Origin: Cyanobacteria bacterium UBA11370
GTDB lineage: Bacteria > Cyanobacteriota > Cyanobacteriia > Cyanobacteriales > Coleofasciculaceae
Assembly (NCBI GenBank): GCA_003486645.1
Contig: DNGI01000150.1
Span: 1 to 25,340, forward strand
DNA: 25,340 nucleotides
Direction of reading: 5' to 3'
Each line of letters starts with the position of its first letter. Position 1 is the first letter of the stretch. The position numbers and the translations under genes are program-made. A model generated the notes under the pieces. That model was not told the origin of the DNA. It did not search any database and saw nothing but the letters and a program-made list of their open reading frames with translations. Positions 6,184 through 13,640 of this stretch are shown piece after piece.

Positions 6184-7830
6184 TTAAAGATTGAAACTGA
6201 CTTTGTACTTGCGATCGCTTGGAGGAACATTGCGATTCACTATATCGGAGATGGTCTTGGTAGTCTGAATAATTTCCCAACCTACCGGAGAAAAAGTATC
6301 CTTTTTGAAGATCTTCGGTGATAACAAAGGATTCGTTAACGCTTGGGAGAACGCATCAATCCCAATTAACCGTGCCACTAGGGGTGGAATTGCTGAATTT
6401 TCCCGTACATCTTCGGCGTACAATCCAACAAAGAATTCAATCTTATCAACGTGACCATACAACTCTTTTAATTTCTGTTGAGTATATTCATCACCTGTAA
6501 TTTGATTGAAATCTGTCACCCTCGGATAACCACACATTTCGCGGTAATCGTTATAGCTGGCTACTTGCGCCTGCCGTCCTAATTTAACACTGGCTAGTTC
6601 AGTTACATCAATAAATGTGTAGGGTGTTCCTGGGAGCGGAAAATCAGGCGTGTTAAATAAACCAATTCTACTGCTAGGTTGGGAACAAGTCTCTTCCATC
6701 AATGCGCCTAACCCTTTATCAATTAACATCTGATTATTCCACAGGGAATCATTCATGGGTGTTTTTTCGCCGTCATAAATAAAGGTTTCAGGAAGTGAAC
6801 TATGCCAGCGATAGACAAAACTAAACTCAATAGCCATCCAATTTTCTCGATTCCAACTTTCCTTGGTAAACGCGTCAGGATCGGCAAAGAACCTAAAGTT
6901 ATAGGGCGTAATGTGGAAAATGTACTCTTCCATAATGATATTGAGAATAATCACCATGAGAATATTTCTCGCGGTTTGGAAGAGCCTCTCATCATCCCAT
7001 TGTGGATAGTTTTTTGACAAAATATCACAAATCCGATTATGTTCCCTGATACATAAAGTATTGAGCATGACATAGCCAATTTGGACGTTTGCCCGTTCCA
7101 CTCCCATTGCAAACATCTTGGCTTTCTTGTCGAGGGGTTGTCGTTTCTCATCATTAAGGGGTGTATAAAGACCCTCAAATTGAGGATCAATAATACCCTT
7201 CTCAGGATCGGAATAATAAAAGAGGGGATATTCTTCTTCTACACCATCTTTGCGCTTGAGTTTCTGAGTTTTAAATTTCCCATCTTTGAAAGCTCTGATC
7301 AGATTGGTCTGTTTACGGGTCAACCCATAAACATTACACATATCAAGCTGATGGTTCGAGGTATTTCTGAAGCGGTTTTCTTGAGCGAGCCGCAGAAAAC
7401 TATCAGTAAACCACTGCACCCAATAGGGGAAAAGGAGAGTCGATTTTTGGGAATAAATTGTTTTGCCGTCTCTTTTTTGGAATAAAGTCTTTACATCTTC
7501 TAGTTTTGGTAAATTCCCTTCTTTGTTAAATTCCGGGTCGGGAGGTAAATGTCGTCCAGTATAAGTCTTGTCTGTCAGTGAATCCCAAGAGATATAGGTA
7601 TCCGTTTTCTTGGGAATATCTGTCCCTGGAATTTTGGGATCTAGCGTCATTAAGCTATAGGGATGGGGACGAGTCGGAATTTTGTAAATGATACTATTAA
7701 GAAAAAATTTGTTGAGCTTACGTTTCAGAGGCTCATAACTTTGAACTAAATCCCAAATTGGTTTGAAATGAGTCAACGTATAGGCTAAAGCTTTGTTGCT
7801 GAATCCATCTTTAGATGTGTCTCTTGCCAT
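6184..7830 (-). CDS. Cyclooxygenase-like haem dioxygenase
   Basis: Cyclooxygenases add oxygen to polyunsaturated fatty acids through a tyrosyl radical next to haem. Similarity to animal COX is visible along the whole 548 residues: DTYISWDSLTDKTY (N-terminal), REHNRICDIL (262-271), PQWDDERLFQTARNIL, EEYIFHITPY, IEFSFVYRWHSSLPETF, KLKELYGHVDKIEFFVGLYA, and AFSQALTNPLLSP. By alignment with the ovine COX-1 sequence as I recall it, Tyr340 equals Tyr385, His343 the proximal His388, Tyr303 and Tyr310 equal Tyr348 and Tyr355, Ser495 equals Ser530, and Gln139 equals Gln203. Asp143 replaces distal His207, and no Arg120 counterpart was found. No EGF domain or signal peptide is present. An AAGGAAAA Shine-Dalgarno precedes the ATG. 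It lies between the LOX-like and catalase-like genes. Substrate and product cannot be told from sequence; fungal-type or alpha-dioxygenase chemistry is possible. Confidence 0.9.
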   Translation of the reverse strand: MARDTSKDGFSNKALAYTLTHFKPIWDLVQSYEPLKRKLNKFFLNSIIYKIPTRPHPYSLMTLDPKIPGTDIPKKTDTYISWDSLTDKTYTGRHLPPDPEFNKEGNLPKLEDVKTLFQKRDGKTIYSQKSTLLFPYWVQWFTDSFLRLAQENRFRNTSNHQLDMCNVYGLTRKQTNLIRAFKDGKFKTQKLKRKDGVEEEYPLFYYSDPEKGIIDPQFEGLYTPLNDEKRQPLDKKAKMFAMGVERANVQIGYVMLNTLCIREHNRICDILSKNYPQWDDERLFQTARNILMVIILNIIMEEYIFHITPYNFRFFADPDAFTKESWNRENWMAIEFSFVYRWHSSLPETFIYDGEKTPMNDSLWNNQMLIDKGLGALMEETCSQPSSRIGLFNTPDFPLPGTPYTFIDVTELASVKLGRQAQVASYNDYREMCGYPRVTDFNQITGDEYTQQKLKELYGHVDKIEFFVGLYAEDVRENSAIPPLVARLIGIDAFSQALTNPLLSPKIFKKDTFSPVGWEIIQTTKTISDIVNRNVPPSDRKYKVSFNL

Positions 7831-8086
7831 GATTGCTTTTCCTTTTTCTTCGTTGTAGATTATACCACTTGCTTGGGTTCAATCTTTGACATCTTGCTGA
7901 AGTTTTATCACATCTCCACAGGTTCAATGAGTAGGATTTTGCCAAGGTTATTTGAGGAATTAGGTAAAATTGACCTAACAGCCTAACAGATACAATTCAT
8001 ATCATGAATGGTTCTCACGAAAATTTTCCAGCGATCGCTTCGCTGACTTAGCCTATATTTGACCAAAGCTAACCCGGTACAAGCCT

Positions 8087-8138
8087 CCCCTTTTAAGGGG
8101 AAAAGTTTTTGGTAGAAGTTCAGCTTCTACCAAAAACT
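8087..8138. terminator. Tandem hairpins, including perfect 15-bp stem
   Basis: CCCCTTTTAAGGGG (8087-8100) is followed by AGTTTTTGGTAGAAG (8104-8118), a 5-base loop and its exact complement (8124-8138). On the minus strand the long stem is followed by TTTTCCCC. It is a plausible transcription end for the P450-DUF1304-LOX part; the symmetry could also mark a tiny repeat element. Confidence 0.6.
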
Positions 8139-8139
8139 C

Positions 8140-8173
8140 GCCTTCTGCCGTCTGCCTTCTGCCGTCTGCCTTC
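8140..8173. repeat. CTTCTGCCGTCTGC tandem repeat
   Basis: A 14-base unit made of two related heptamers (CTTCTGC, CGTCTGC) occurs twice plus a partial third copy. It is a short tandem repeat of the kind common in filamentous cyanobacteria. Confidence 0.65.
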
Positions 8174-8180
8174 ATTGACA

Positions 8181-8209
8181 GAATCCCCCATTTATATAAC
8201 GGGGGATTC
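8181..8209. terminator. Hairpin with 9-bp perfect stem after the LOX-like gene
   Basis: GAATCCCCC at 8181-8189 pairs with GGGGGATTC at 8201-8209 around an AT-rich loop. It lies about 95 bases past the LOX-like stop in the direction of transcription. No T-run follows, so it could be a stability or attenuation hairpin. Confidence 0.5.
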
Positions 8210-8303
8210 TCAGGTCAAACACTGATTGCAGGCATAGCCTGTCTGACATCACCTAACTGAACATTGGCATAATTTGCCTAATCACGGATTTAGTCGCTGA
8301 CCA

Positions 8304-10310
8304 TTAAATATTGATCAACGTTCTGATGTTACCAAGGTTATAACCAAGGTCGTCAAACTCTTTTTTGTAACGCGCTAACGTCGTTCTCAATTCTTCGGGG
8401 ACATCATCGTCTTCATTCTTCAGAATCAAGCCGTACTTAATTCCATTTAAGACACTGAAGATATAAAGCTGATTGGTCGCTTCTAAACTATTGGGTGCGA
8501 TCGCTGGCTCTTTTTCATCCCCAAAGCTACCATTGCGTAATGCTAGTGAGTTATAAGCGAGTTCTCCCCCCTCGTCAGTTTGAGAATCATTAACCCAAGA
8601 GTGCCACAAGGTGGTGTGGAAGATAATATGACGGCAACACTCTTTTAAGTTGTCGATATCTGTCGGACTCGGTTGGTCGGAAACAGTAATTGGTCGAAGA
8701 ACCTTAACCGTACCATTAATCGTCGTTCTGGGGATATCGGGTTTGTCAAGTTCACTCTTGTCGTACCAGTCGTAATCACTCTCCGTATTCGCCATGATTC
8801 CTTGGATGGGTTGATAAGCCATACTATGCTCTACCAAATCGTCGGATAAACGGCGAATTTCAATCCATTCCTGAGCAATTTCCTGCTGATGTTTCTGAAA
8901 AAATACGTCAATGTACTCGGTTAAAATCTGCCAGTAGAGATTAGCTACCTTCGCATAAGTATGACCTTCGCAGATTGGCTGACGTGGCTTCCAGCTTTTC
9001 CAATCATAAGTCCCCACCACTTCCTTACACATTTGCAAGAATCCTGCGTAAGTCAACGGCCCGTTGGTAATAAATAGACCAATAGTCGGCTCTACCAGTA
9101 AATCATCACCCCGTCGATTGATGTTGATTATACTTTTCAGGTGAGGGGCTAACATCAGGCGAACCGGATTTTTTCGCAAGTTGCGGAAAACAGCAACCGC
9201 ATACTGCTCCATCTGTACATGAGCCTTACTGTAATGCTCAATCACTTCACCCGCAAACAAGGAATTGGTACGGAAAATGCGTTTTGCTTGTAACCACTTT
9301 TCCCCATCATTGGGTGTATAGGTTACAGGATCTTTGAGGGGAGAATGGGGGGCGATGGAGTCAGGATAGCGGGTTTGAATAGTGATGGCGGTAGGTATGA
9401 GTTTGCCGTCTTTCAATTCAAAAAACGCTTCCACGTTATGGAGATCGTGCGTATCATCTTTTTCGTAAGTATCCCAATTGAACGTCATCTTAAACTGATT
9501 GGGATTGCTCTTATGGCGCTTGAGCAAGCAGGGATTCATGCCATTGAGAACCCGCAAGACAAAATAGTCATCGCTTCTGGTGTAACCCGGATTTTTCTTA
9601 TCTAACTCGATAGTCAAATTCGGGGGATAAGCCGCTTGAATTTCTGCGATGTTTGGTTCATTGGGGTTGCGGGTATTGACGATGACGTGCTTGGCTTTAA
9701 TCGGGACTAAGTTATTCGCGGCTTCGTAGGCTTGAAATTTGCGACCGACGGCATAATCGTCAGGGGTGTCTTCCGGATCGATGAGCAATATCCGGGCAAA
9801 GGGGCTGTCAGGGTTGTAAGGCCAGTAGGGGACGGTTAAAGTACCAAAGTCATACTCTTTTTGAGTAACATTATCCCCGCCTTTAATAATGTAGGCAATG
9901 CGGTTGGTATGAATTGGCTGATTATTGGCATCAAAAGTGATCCGACTGTCCATCACTCTTAATTCCAAATCGGGCGCATCTTTAAAGCCTGCTTTTTCCG
10001 GATCGTAGTAGATTTCAAAGCGACCATTTTTATCCGTTGTACCTTTTGCCAAGTATTCATTCGGTGTACCGATGTCTCTGTCCCAGAGTTCCAATTCAAT
10101 GTTATGCAATGGCTTCTTCGTATCACTAAAGATCAACTGACCTGTAGCTTTATGCAACTGTTCAATTGGTTTTGTTGGTTTATCCTCATGGGATTTAGAA
10201 ATTTTCTTTTCCGCTTTCTCCTCAATTAAGCGTTGTGCCATTGGTGTGTTGAGCAGTTTCATGATCAACACACCTTTTAATTCGTCAAAAATTGTTTTTG
10301 TCTGTGACAT
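8304..10310 (-). CDS. Lipoxygenase-like protein with N-terminal transthyretin-like domain
   Basis: Lipoxygenases oxygenate polyunsaturated fatty acids at a non-haem iron. Residues about 55-120 (ATGQLIFSDTKKPLHNIELE, TTDKNGRFEIYYDP) look like a transthyretin or intradiol-dioxygenase N-terminal beta domain, not a PLAT domain. From about 335 the LOX fold is recognisable: W339-L-Q-A-K, HYSKAHVQMEQYAVAVFRNL, RLMLAPHLKSIININ and IIFHTTLWHSWVNDSQ. Gap-free comparison with the LOX iron motif gives Gly354 at the first iron His, His359 at the second, His364 at the conserved third His, then His570 and Asn574, with terminal Ile668 as the last ligand. So four of five iron ligands remain. Glu355 follows the Gly. 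A GAGG Shine-Dalgarno precedes the ATG at 10310. It is third of five genes, 64 bases after the DUF1304 gene. It may be a LOX with altered metal site or a non-oxygenating relative. Confidence 0.85.
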   Translation of the reverse strand: MSQTKTIFDELKGVLIMKLLNTPMAQRLIEEKAEKKISKSHEDKPTKPIEQLHKATGQLIFSDTKKPLHNIELELWDRDIGTPNEYLAKGTTDKNGRFEIYYDPEKAGFKDAPDLELRVMDSRITFDANNQPIHTNRIAYIIKGGDNVTQKEYDFGTLTVPYWPYNPDSPFARILLIDPEDTPDDYAVGRKFQAYEAANNLVPIKAKHVIVNTRNPNEPNIAEIQAAYPPNLTIELDKKNPGYTRSDDYFVLRVLNGMNPCLLKRHKSNPNQFKMTFNWDTYEKDDTHDLHNVEAFFELKDGKLIPTAITIQTRYPDSIAPHSPLKDPVTYTPNDGEKWLQAKRIFRTNSLFAGEVIEHYSKAHVQMEQYAVAVFRNLRKNPVRLMLAPHLKSIININRRGDDLLVEPTIGLFITNGPLTYAGFLQMCKEVVGTYDWKSWKPRQPICEGHTYAKVANLYWQILTEYIDVFFQKHQQEIAQEWIEIRRLSDDLVEHSMAYQPIQGIMANTESDYDWYDKSELDKPDIPRTTINGTVKVLRPITVSDQPSPTDIDNLKECCRHIIFHTTLWHSWVNDSQTDEGGELAYNSLALRNGSFGDEKEPAIAPNSLEATNQLYIFSVLNGIKYGLILKNEDDDVPEELRTTLARYKKEFDDLGYNLGNIRTLINI

Positions 10311-10374
10311 CTTAATCCATCCTCTAAATAGATATTACTGTTTTAACCCTTGCTATTACTGCTTTTAACACACT

Positions 10375-10734
10375 TTACCTTGCCAAAACTAGCAGCAGCA
10401 AAGCTAGTCCAGCCGGGACTCCTTGAACCAAAATGATTGAGCGATTTATCGTCACTCCTCCAAAGATACCTGCAATTACTACACAACTGAGAAAGAAGGC
10501 TTTAATCACAAAGCCTCCATCCGTAGAGAGTAACCCCCACACCAGTCCCGCTACCACAAACCCGTTATAAAGACCGATGTTGGCTGCAAAGCGAGTTGTT
10601 TCTTTGGCTAGTTCTGGAGATAGTTTGAATGCCCGAACACTGTATGAACTTTCCCAGAAGAACATCTCTACGATCATGAAGGCCAGATGCAAGAGTGCAA
10701 CAACACCGACCACCAGATCTGCTAACAACTGCAT
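10375..10734 (-). CDS. DUF1304 family membrane protein
   Basis: This 119-residue protein is mostly hydrophobic with about four membrane spans (near 3-25, 50-70, 75-95 and 98-118). LLHLAFMIVEMFFWES, RFAANIGLYNGFVVAGLVWG and an NRSIILVQGVPAGLALLLL tail match the DUF1304 pattern, a small inner-membrane family of unknown function. AGAGGAAA upstream of the ATG is a good ribosome site. It lies between the P450 and LOX-like genes with short gaps (82 and 64 bases), so co-transcription is likely. It could anchor the enzymes or serve a lipid step, but nothing in the sequence shows which. Confidence 0.85.
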   Translation of the reverse strand: MQLLADLVVGVVALLHLAFMIVEMFFWESSYSVRAFKLSPELAKETTRFAANIGLYNGFVVAGLVWGLLSTDGGFVIKAFFLSCVVIAGIFGGVTINRSIILVQGVPAGLALLLLVLAR

Positions 10735-10816
10735 GATTTAAGTTTCCTCTTAACAGACACAGCTAAGTTACATTGACTAATTTTCAGATCTCCTTGCACC
10801 AATGTTCCAATTCCCT

Positions 10817-12166
10817 TTACTTGTCATAAGCAATGACAAAACGCTTGAGTATTGCACCCGGTAGATATTCGATTTTTCCTTCATCACCCGGAAGCACTCT
10901 TACTCCTGGTCGAAGCAGGGTTTGTTTAATCACTTCGGGCACTACCACCCCACCAACGTGTTCGCCAAGACAGGTGTGTTCCCCATAGCCAAAGTGCATA
11001 TAGTTGTATTTTGGCCGTTCAATAGAAAAGTCATCAGGATTGGCAATAACTGCCCCATCAAACATGGCTGAACCTAGACCGACTAAGACCAAGCTTTTTG
11101 CCGGGATGCGGGTTGCTCTTGGCGTTCCTGCTGCTACGGTGTAATCTGACTCGCAAAAACGAGGCAGGGAGGGACTTACCGGGTTAAAGCGTAGTGCTTC
11201 CCAAACATACTTAGCTAATGTCTGGTCGTCATTCGCCTGAGCAGCTTGCAAGGCTTTTTGTAGGATATCAGGACGACGCAAAATTTGTTCTAGCGCCTGT
11301 GTTATGGCTTGAGCTGTTGTTTCTAGGGTCGCAATCAGCAAAATTACCATATTGGTTAGGATTCTGCTTTCATCGAAGGGAATATCGCTAGGAAAGTTAG
11401 TTGTGGCTAAACGGGCAAAAATATCTTTGGGTGCAGTAGCTGTAGTAGTGCCTTTGCTTTTACCCAAGGAAATCTCTTTAGTAATCTTAGGTGTGGTTAC
11501 ACTGATAGAAAGTCCTTTCTCTCCAGATGGTTTGCCTTTTTGAGCTTTTTTGTGTTGCAGAAGTTCCGTTAGATACTCTCGCATCTCTTTGCCAGCTTGG
11601 ACTGATGCTTCATGGATTTTAGGATCGTTGGTCAAATTTCTAAACATATCGCTTTGGGTCGCAATTGACCAGCGATACATGGTTTCTAAATTAGGCCCTG
11701 GAAAACCATAATAATCACCACAGATTCTCACCAGTACAAATTTCGCTAAGTCATTGACAACTTCAATTCTGCCCGTTGAAGCTGACTTATCTAAAGAGGC
11801 TTTAGCAACATCACCCGCCAGTTTTCTTATATTTGGCAAATCCTCCCATTGCAACATTGTTTTCATGATTGACTTTTCTCGCCAGTTAAATTCTGTATTA
11901 TCTCTGGAGAGCATACAAGGCCCATGATTAGGGTCCATTTTGGGAGCAAAGAGCCGAACGGAGAAGACTTCTGGGCGAGATAAAACTTCTTGTACGTCGG
12001 GAAATAAAGTAACTAGGACAAATTTAGGTGTGATAAAAATGGGGCGATTTTCTCTTAATTCTTTAAAAAAGTTGCGCCCATCAGTCGCCATTGCTTGAGC
12101 CACTAGCTTGGCTCTTTCTGCAACATTTTCAACGGGGATACTGTCATATGTTTCTAAATAGGACAT
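10817..12166 (-). CDS. Cytochrome P450
   Basis: All P450 landmarks are present in this 449-residue soluble protein: the I-helix ATLETTAQAI (E282-T-T), the K-helix E323-A-L-R326, and the haem loop HFGYGEHTCLGEHVGG with Cys399. The haem loop has the ordinary length without the insert of plant CYP74 hydroperoxide enzymes. It resembles the P450 part of fungal fatty-acid dioxygenase-P450 fusions in its FGYGxHxCLG loop, a weak hint. Unusual is a Lys/Thr/Ser-rich stretch at about 208-246 (AQKGKPSGEKGLSI and onward) inserted between the G-helix region and the DIFARL segment. AGAGAGG lies before the ATG at 12166. It is the first gene of the cluster, probably acting on oxygenated fatty acids from the neighbours, either isomerising hydroperoxides or hydroxylating; this is inferred from context. 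Confidence 0.93.
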   Translation of the reverse strand: MSYLETYDSIPVENVAERAKLVAQAMATDGRNFFKELRENRPIFITPKFVLVTLFPDVQEVLSRPEVFSVRLFAPKMDPNHGPCMLSRDNTEFNWREKSIMKTMLQWEDLPNIRKLAGDVAKASLDKSASTGRIEVVNDLAKFVLVRICGDYYGFPGPNLETMYRWSIATQSDMFRNLTNDPKIHEASVQAGKEMREYLTELLQHKKAQKGKPSGEKGLSISVTTPKITKEISLGKSKGTTTATAPKDIFARLATTNFPSDIPFDESRILTNMVILLIATLETTAQAITQALEQILRRPDILQKALQAAQANDDQTLAKYVWEALRFNPVSPSLPRFCESDYTVAAGTPRATRIPAKSLVLVGLGSAMFDGAVIANPDDFSIERPKYNYMHFGYGEHTCLGEHVGGVVVPEVIKQTLLRPGVRVLPGDEGKIEYLPGAILKRFVIAYDK

Positions 12167-12287
12167 AAAACCTCTCTAGTTTGGGTCATGAAACTTATCT
12201 ACGAATTAACCTTGAAGCTTTATAAATCAAAGGTCAAGGCTTAATTTTTGGATAAGTCTATTGATAGAGCTATTCATGAGTTTCTCA

Positions 12288-12331
12288 TTTATACCTGTAG
12301 CTAGATTCATACTTTATCTCAATGAGATAAA
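12288..12331 (-). promoter_or_regulatory. 19-bp palindrome with putative -10 box upstream of the P450
   Basis: TTTATCTCA at 12313-12321 and TGAGATAAA at 12323-12331 are perfect arms around one base. On the minus strand a TATAAA box (complement of 12288-12293) follows about 20 bases downstream, and the -35 position would fall inside the palindrome, where it reads TAAAGT, a poor -35. This layout suits a dimeric regulator at the promoter of the P450-led operon. Distance to the start codon is about 120 bases from the -10. No regulator gene is adjacent. Confidence 0.5.
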
Positions 12332-12976
12332 TGTTTCAAGTCAGTGGCAATTAGCATTTTATTTTATAGATATGGATGCAGACTGTTAAGATTGTTATAG
12401 TTATTTAAACGTTTATTTCAAATACTAAACAGTAGGGAAAGTACAAAAAGTAGGACAAAAAGTACAAGAATACAAAGGGATGAGGGATATAGACACGCCA
12501 GCCCCTTCCTGAAGAGTGCGATGAATTACTGTAATTTCCAGGCTGGCAAAGCGCTGTAAACTTGACTTAAAAGCCTAAAATTATTGCTTTTTGATAATTT
12601 TAAACCTTTTTAATAAGGCAGTTAAGCTGCCTCTGCTTTTAAATTGCTTACCTTTGACAGATGAGAAGACAGGGAGAGGGGGGAGAGGGTTTAACCGGAA
12701 AGTCTCTTCATTGAATCCCCAGGTTAGATTACCAACTCTCGCCATTTCAGCTTCCATATTCTTCTTGGGAAGATTGGTCAACGAGATCTAGGGTTAGAAG
12801 CTCACCCCCTTGAAGGCGGTGAGAGTGTCACAATAGAAAAACCAGGGCTAGCTAGAACCAAAGCAGAAAAGTTTACCAAATCTTTAAATTTGCCCAAAAT
12901 TCCTAGAAATAATAAGCGATTCAAGAATGGGCAACCCTCTCAAAATCCCAACCTTAGCAGCAATTAGCAATTTTCC
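12332..12976. other. Intergenic stretch with inverted repeats, no convincing gene
   Basis: No supported gene lies here. It holds GCCAGCC/GGCTGGC at 12497-12503 and 12541-12547, enclosing the palindrome AATTACTGTAATT at 12524-12536, and a poly-purine/poly-C style GGGAGAGGGGGGAGAGGG tract near 12671. The possible IS-end hairpin at 12791-12830 is listed separately. Confidence 0.5.
12791..12830 (+). mobile_element. Possible right-end remnant of an IS200/IS605-type element
   Basis: GGTTAGAAG is followed by CTCACC (12801-12806), a short loop, GGTGAG (12818-12823) and GTGTCAC. A GTTAGAAG-hairpin-TCAC layout is what I recall at the 3' ends of cyanobacterial TnpB elements. An open frame ending in RLVNEI just before it is reminiscent of TnpB C-termini, but no TnpB domain is present. 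Memory-based and weak. Confidence 0.3.
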
Positions 12977-13462
12977 TCAAGCGATATCCGGGGGGAGGTT
13001 GCTAGGATATGACCTAGGTGCTGACTGAGTTTGTTGGAACTGAGTTTGAATTAAGCGTTGCAGATCCTCTCGACGCACCTCGGTTCCGGCTGTTAAATTA
13101 CCAGGTGTATCGAAAAAAACTGTGCTATTTACGGTGTCGATCGCTAACATCTGAAACAAAATGTGAGTCACGGGCACGGGTACAGCCATAATTTCAGGGT
13201 TCCAACTGGACTGAAAATCAGCGGCATCTTTAAGCGTGGGAAACGCATAAATAACATTTTTCTCAAGTTCTGGCTGGGTGCGGTTACTTAGGGTTGTCAC
13301 CATCCAACCCTGATCAAGGGACTGGAGGATATGATACTCCAAGTGCTTAAGCTGACGAGCCAGGAGAGTGAGAGCCGGAGCGATCGCTTTAACCATTTGA
13401 GGCGTTGTGCCATCACGGGGGGCATTATCAATTAGAACTTGAATTTGTTGGGCTAGATCCAT
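12977..13462 (-). CDS. Hypothetical protein divergent from hetZ
   Basis: I do not recognise a domain in this protein of about 161 residues. It is soluble, with an N-terminal helical part (MDLAQQIQVLIDNAPRDG, then APALTLLARQLKHLEYHILQ) and a mixed central part (GWMVTTLSNRTQPELEKNVI, AFPTLKDAADF), and a Gln/Pro-rich tail. I chose ATG at 13462 because the only earlier start, ATG at 13483, lies inside an inverted-repeat element and adds just MHIRLSP. Neither has a Shine-Dalgarno. Codon use and the absence of low-complexity sequence argue for a real, probably cyanobacteria-specific gene. It is transcribed away from hetZ with about 240 bases between; a functional link to hetZ is only positional. 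Confidence 0.75.
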   Translation of the reverse strand: MDLAQQIQVLIDNAPRDGTTPQMVKAIAPALTLLARQLKHLEYHILQSLDQGWMVTTLSNRTQPELEKNVIYAFPTLKDAADFQSSWNPEIMAVPVPVTHILFQMLAIDTVNSTVFFDTPGNLTAGTEVRREDLQRLIQTQFQQTQSAPRSYPSNLPPDIA

Positions 13463-13469
13463 AGGAGAT

Positions 13470-13563
13470 AACCTGATGTGCATCTAAATTGCCTATTGAA
13501 ATTTTTGGAAGGGGTGTAGGGTGTGGGGTGTGGGGTGTGGAGTTTTAAATGCACAGGCAGCTT
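13470..13563. mobile_element. MITE-like element, copy 2 of the 3068-3156 family
   Basis: The left end AACCTGATGTGCATCTAAA and the complement of the right end, AAGCTGCCTGTGCATTTAAA, match each other and the copy at 3068. The middle differs: it has GGGTGTGG-type tandem units. It lies directly upstream of the minus-strand hypothetical gene. Confidence 0.65.
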
Positions 13564-13600
13564 ACCATGAGCAAACCCTCACCATAAAAAAATGAACACT

Positions 13601-13640
13601 TCTCCCCCCATCTCCCCATCTCCCCCTCCCCCCATCTATC
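13601..13640. repeat. CCCCATCT/CCCCCTC poly-C repeat
   Basis: A pyrimidine tract of repeated TCTCCCC(C)A and TCCCCCTCCC units lies in the hetZ leader region. The first 22 bases of the window, inside miaA, are of the same type. Confidence 0.7.

Larger units (their letters stand above)
7831..8303. other. 473-base gap splitting the haem-enzyme cluster
   Basis: This stretch between the LOX-like stop and the COX-like start holds no ORF of note. It contains the hairpins listed separately, a HIP1 site near 8031, and two small palindromes that could serve the COX-like gene: TTAGGT/ACCTAA at 7960-7978 and ATTCAT/ATGAAT at 7995-8009. The size and the hairpins suggest that the COX-like and catalase-like genes have their own promoter. 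Confidence 0.5.

Noticed and set aside
6035..6280. Open frame of 81 codons on the minus strand
   Set aside because: It spans the COX-like 3' end and the intercistronic hairpins and overlaps the well-supported catalase-like start.
10817..12166. P450 as a plant-type CYP74 allene oxide synthase or hydroperoxide lyase
   Set aside because: The haem loop is FGYGEHTCLG of normal length, and the I-helix keeps the E-T-T trio, unlike CYP74 enzymes.
12581..12791. Overlapping 66-codon frames on both strands
   Set aside because: Both cross a purine/poly-C tract, and neither matches a known family. The minus one starts at TTG without a strong ribosome site; the plus one was kept only as a hint for a TnpB remnant.
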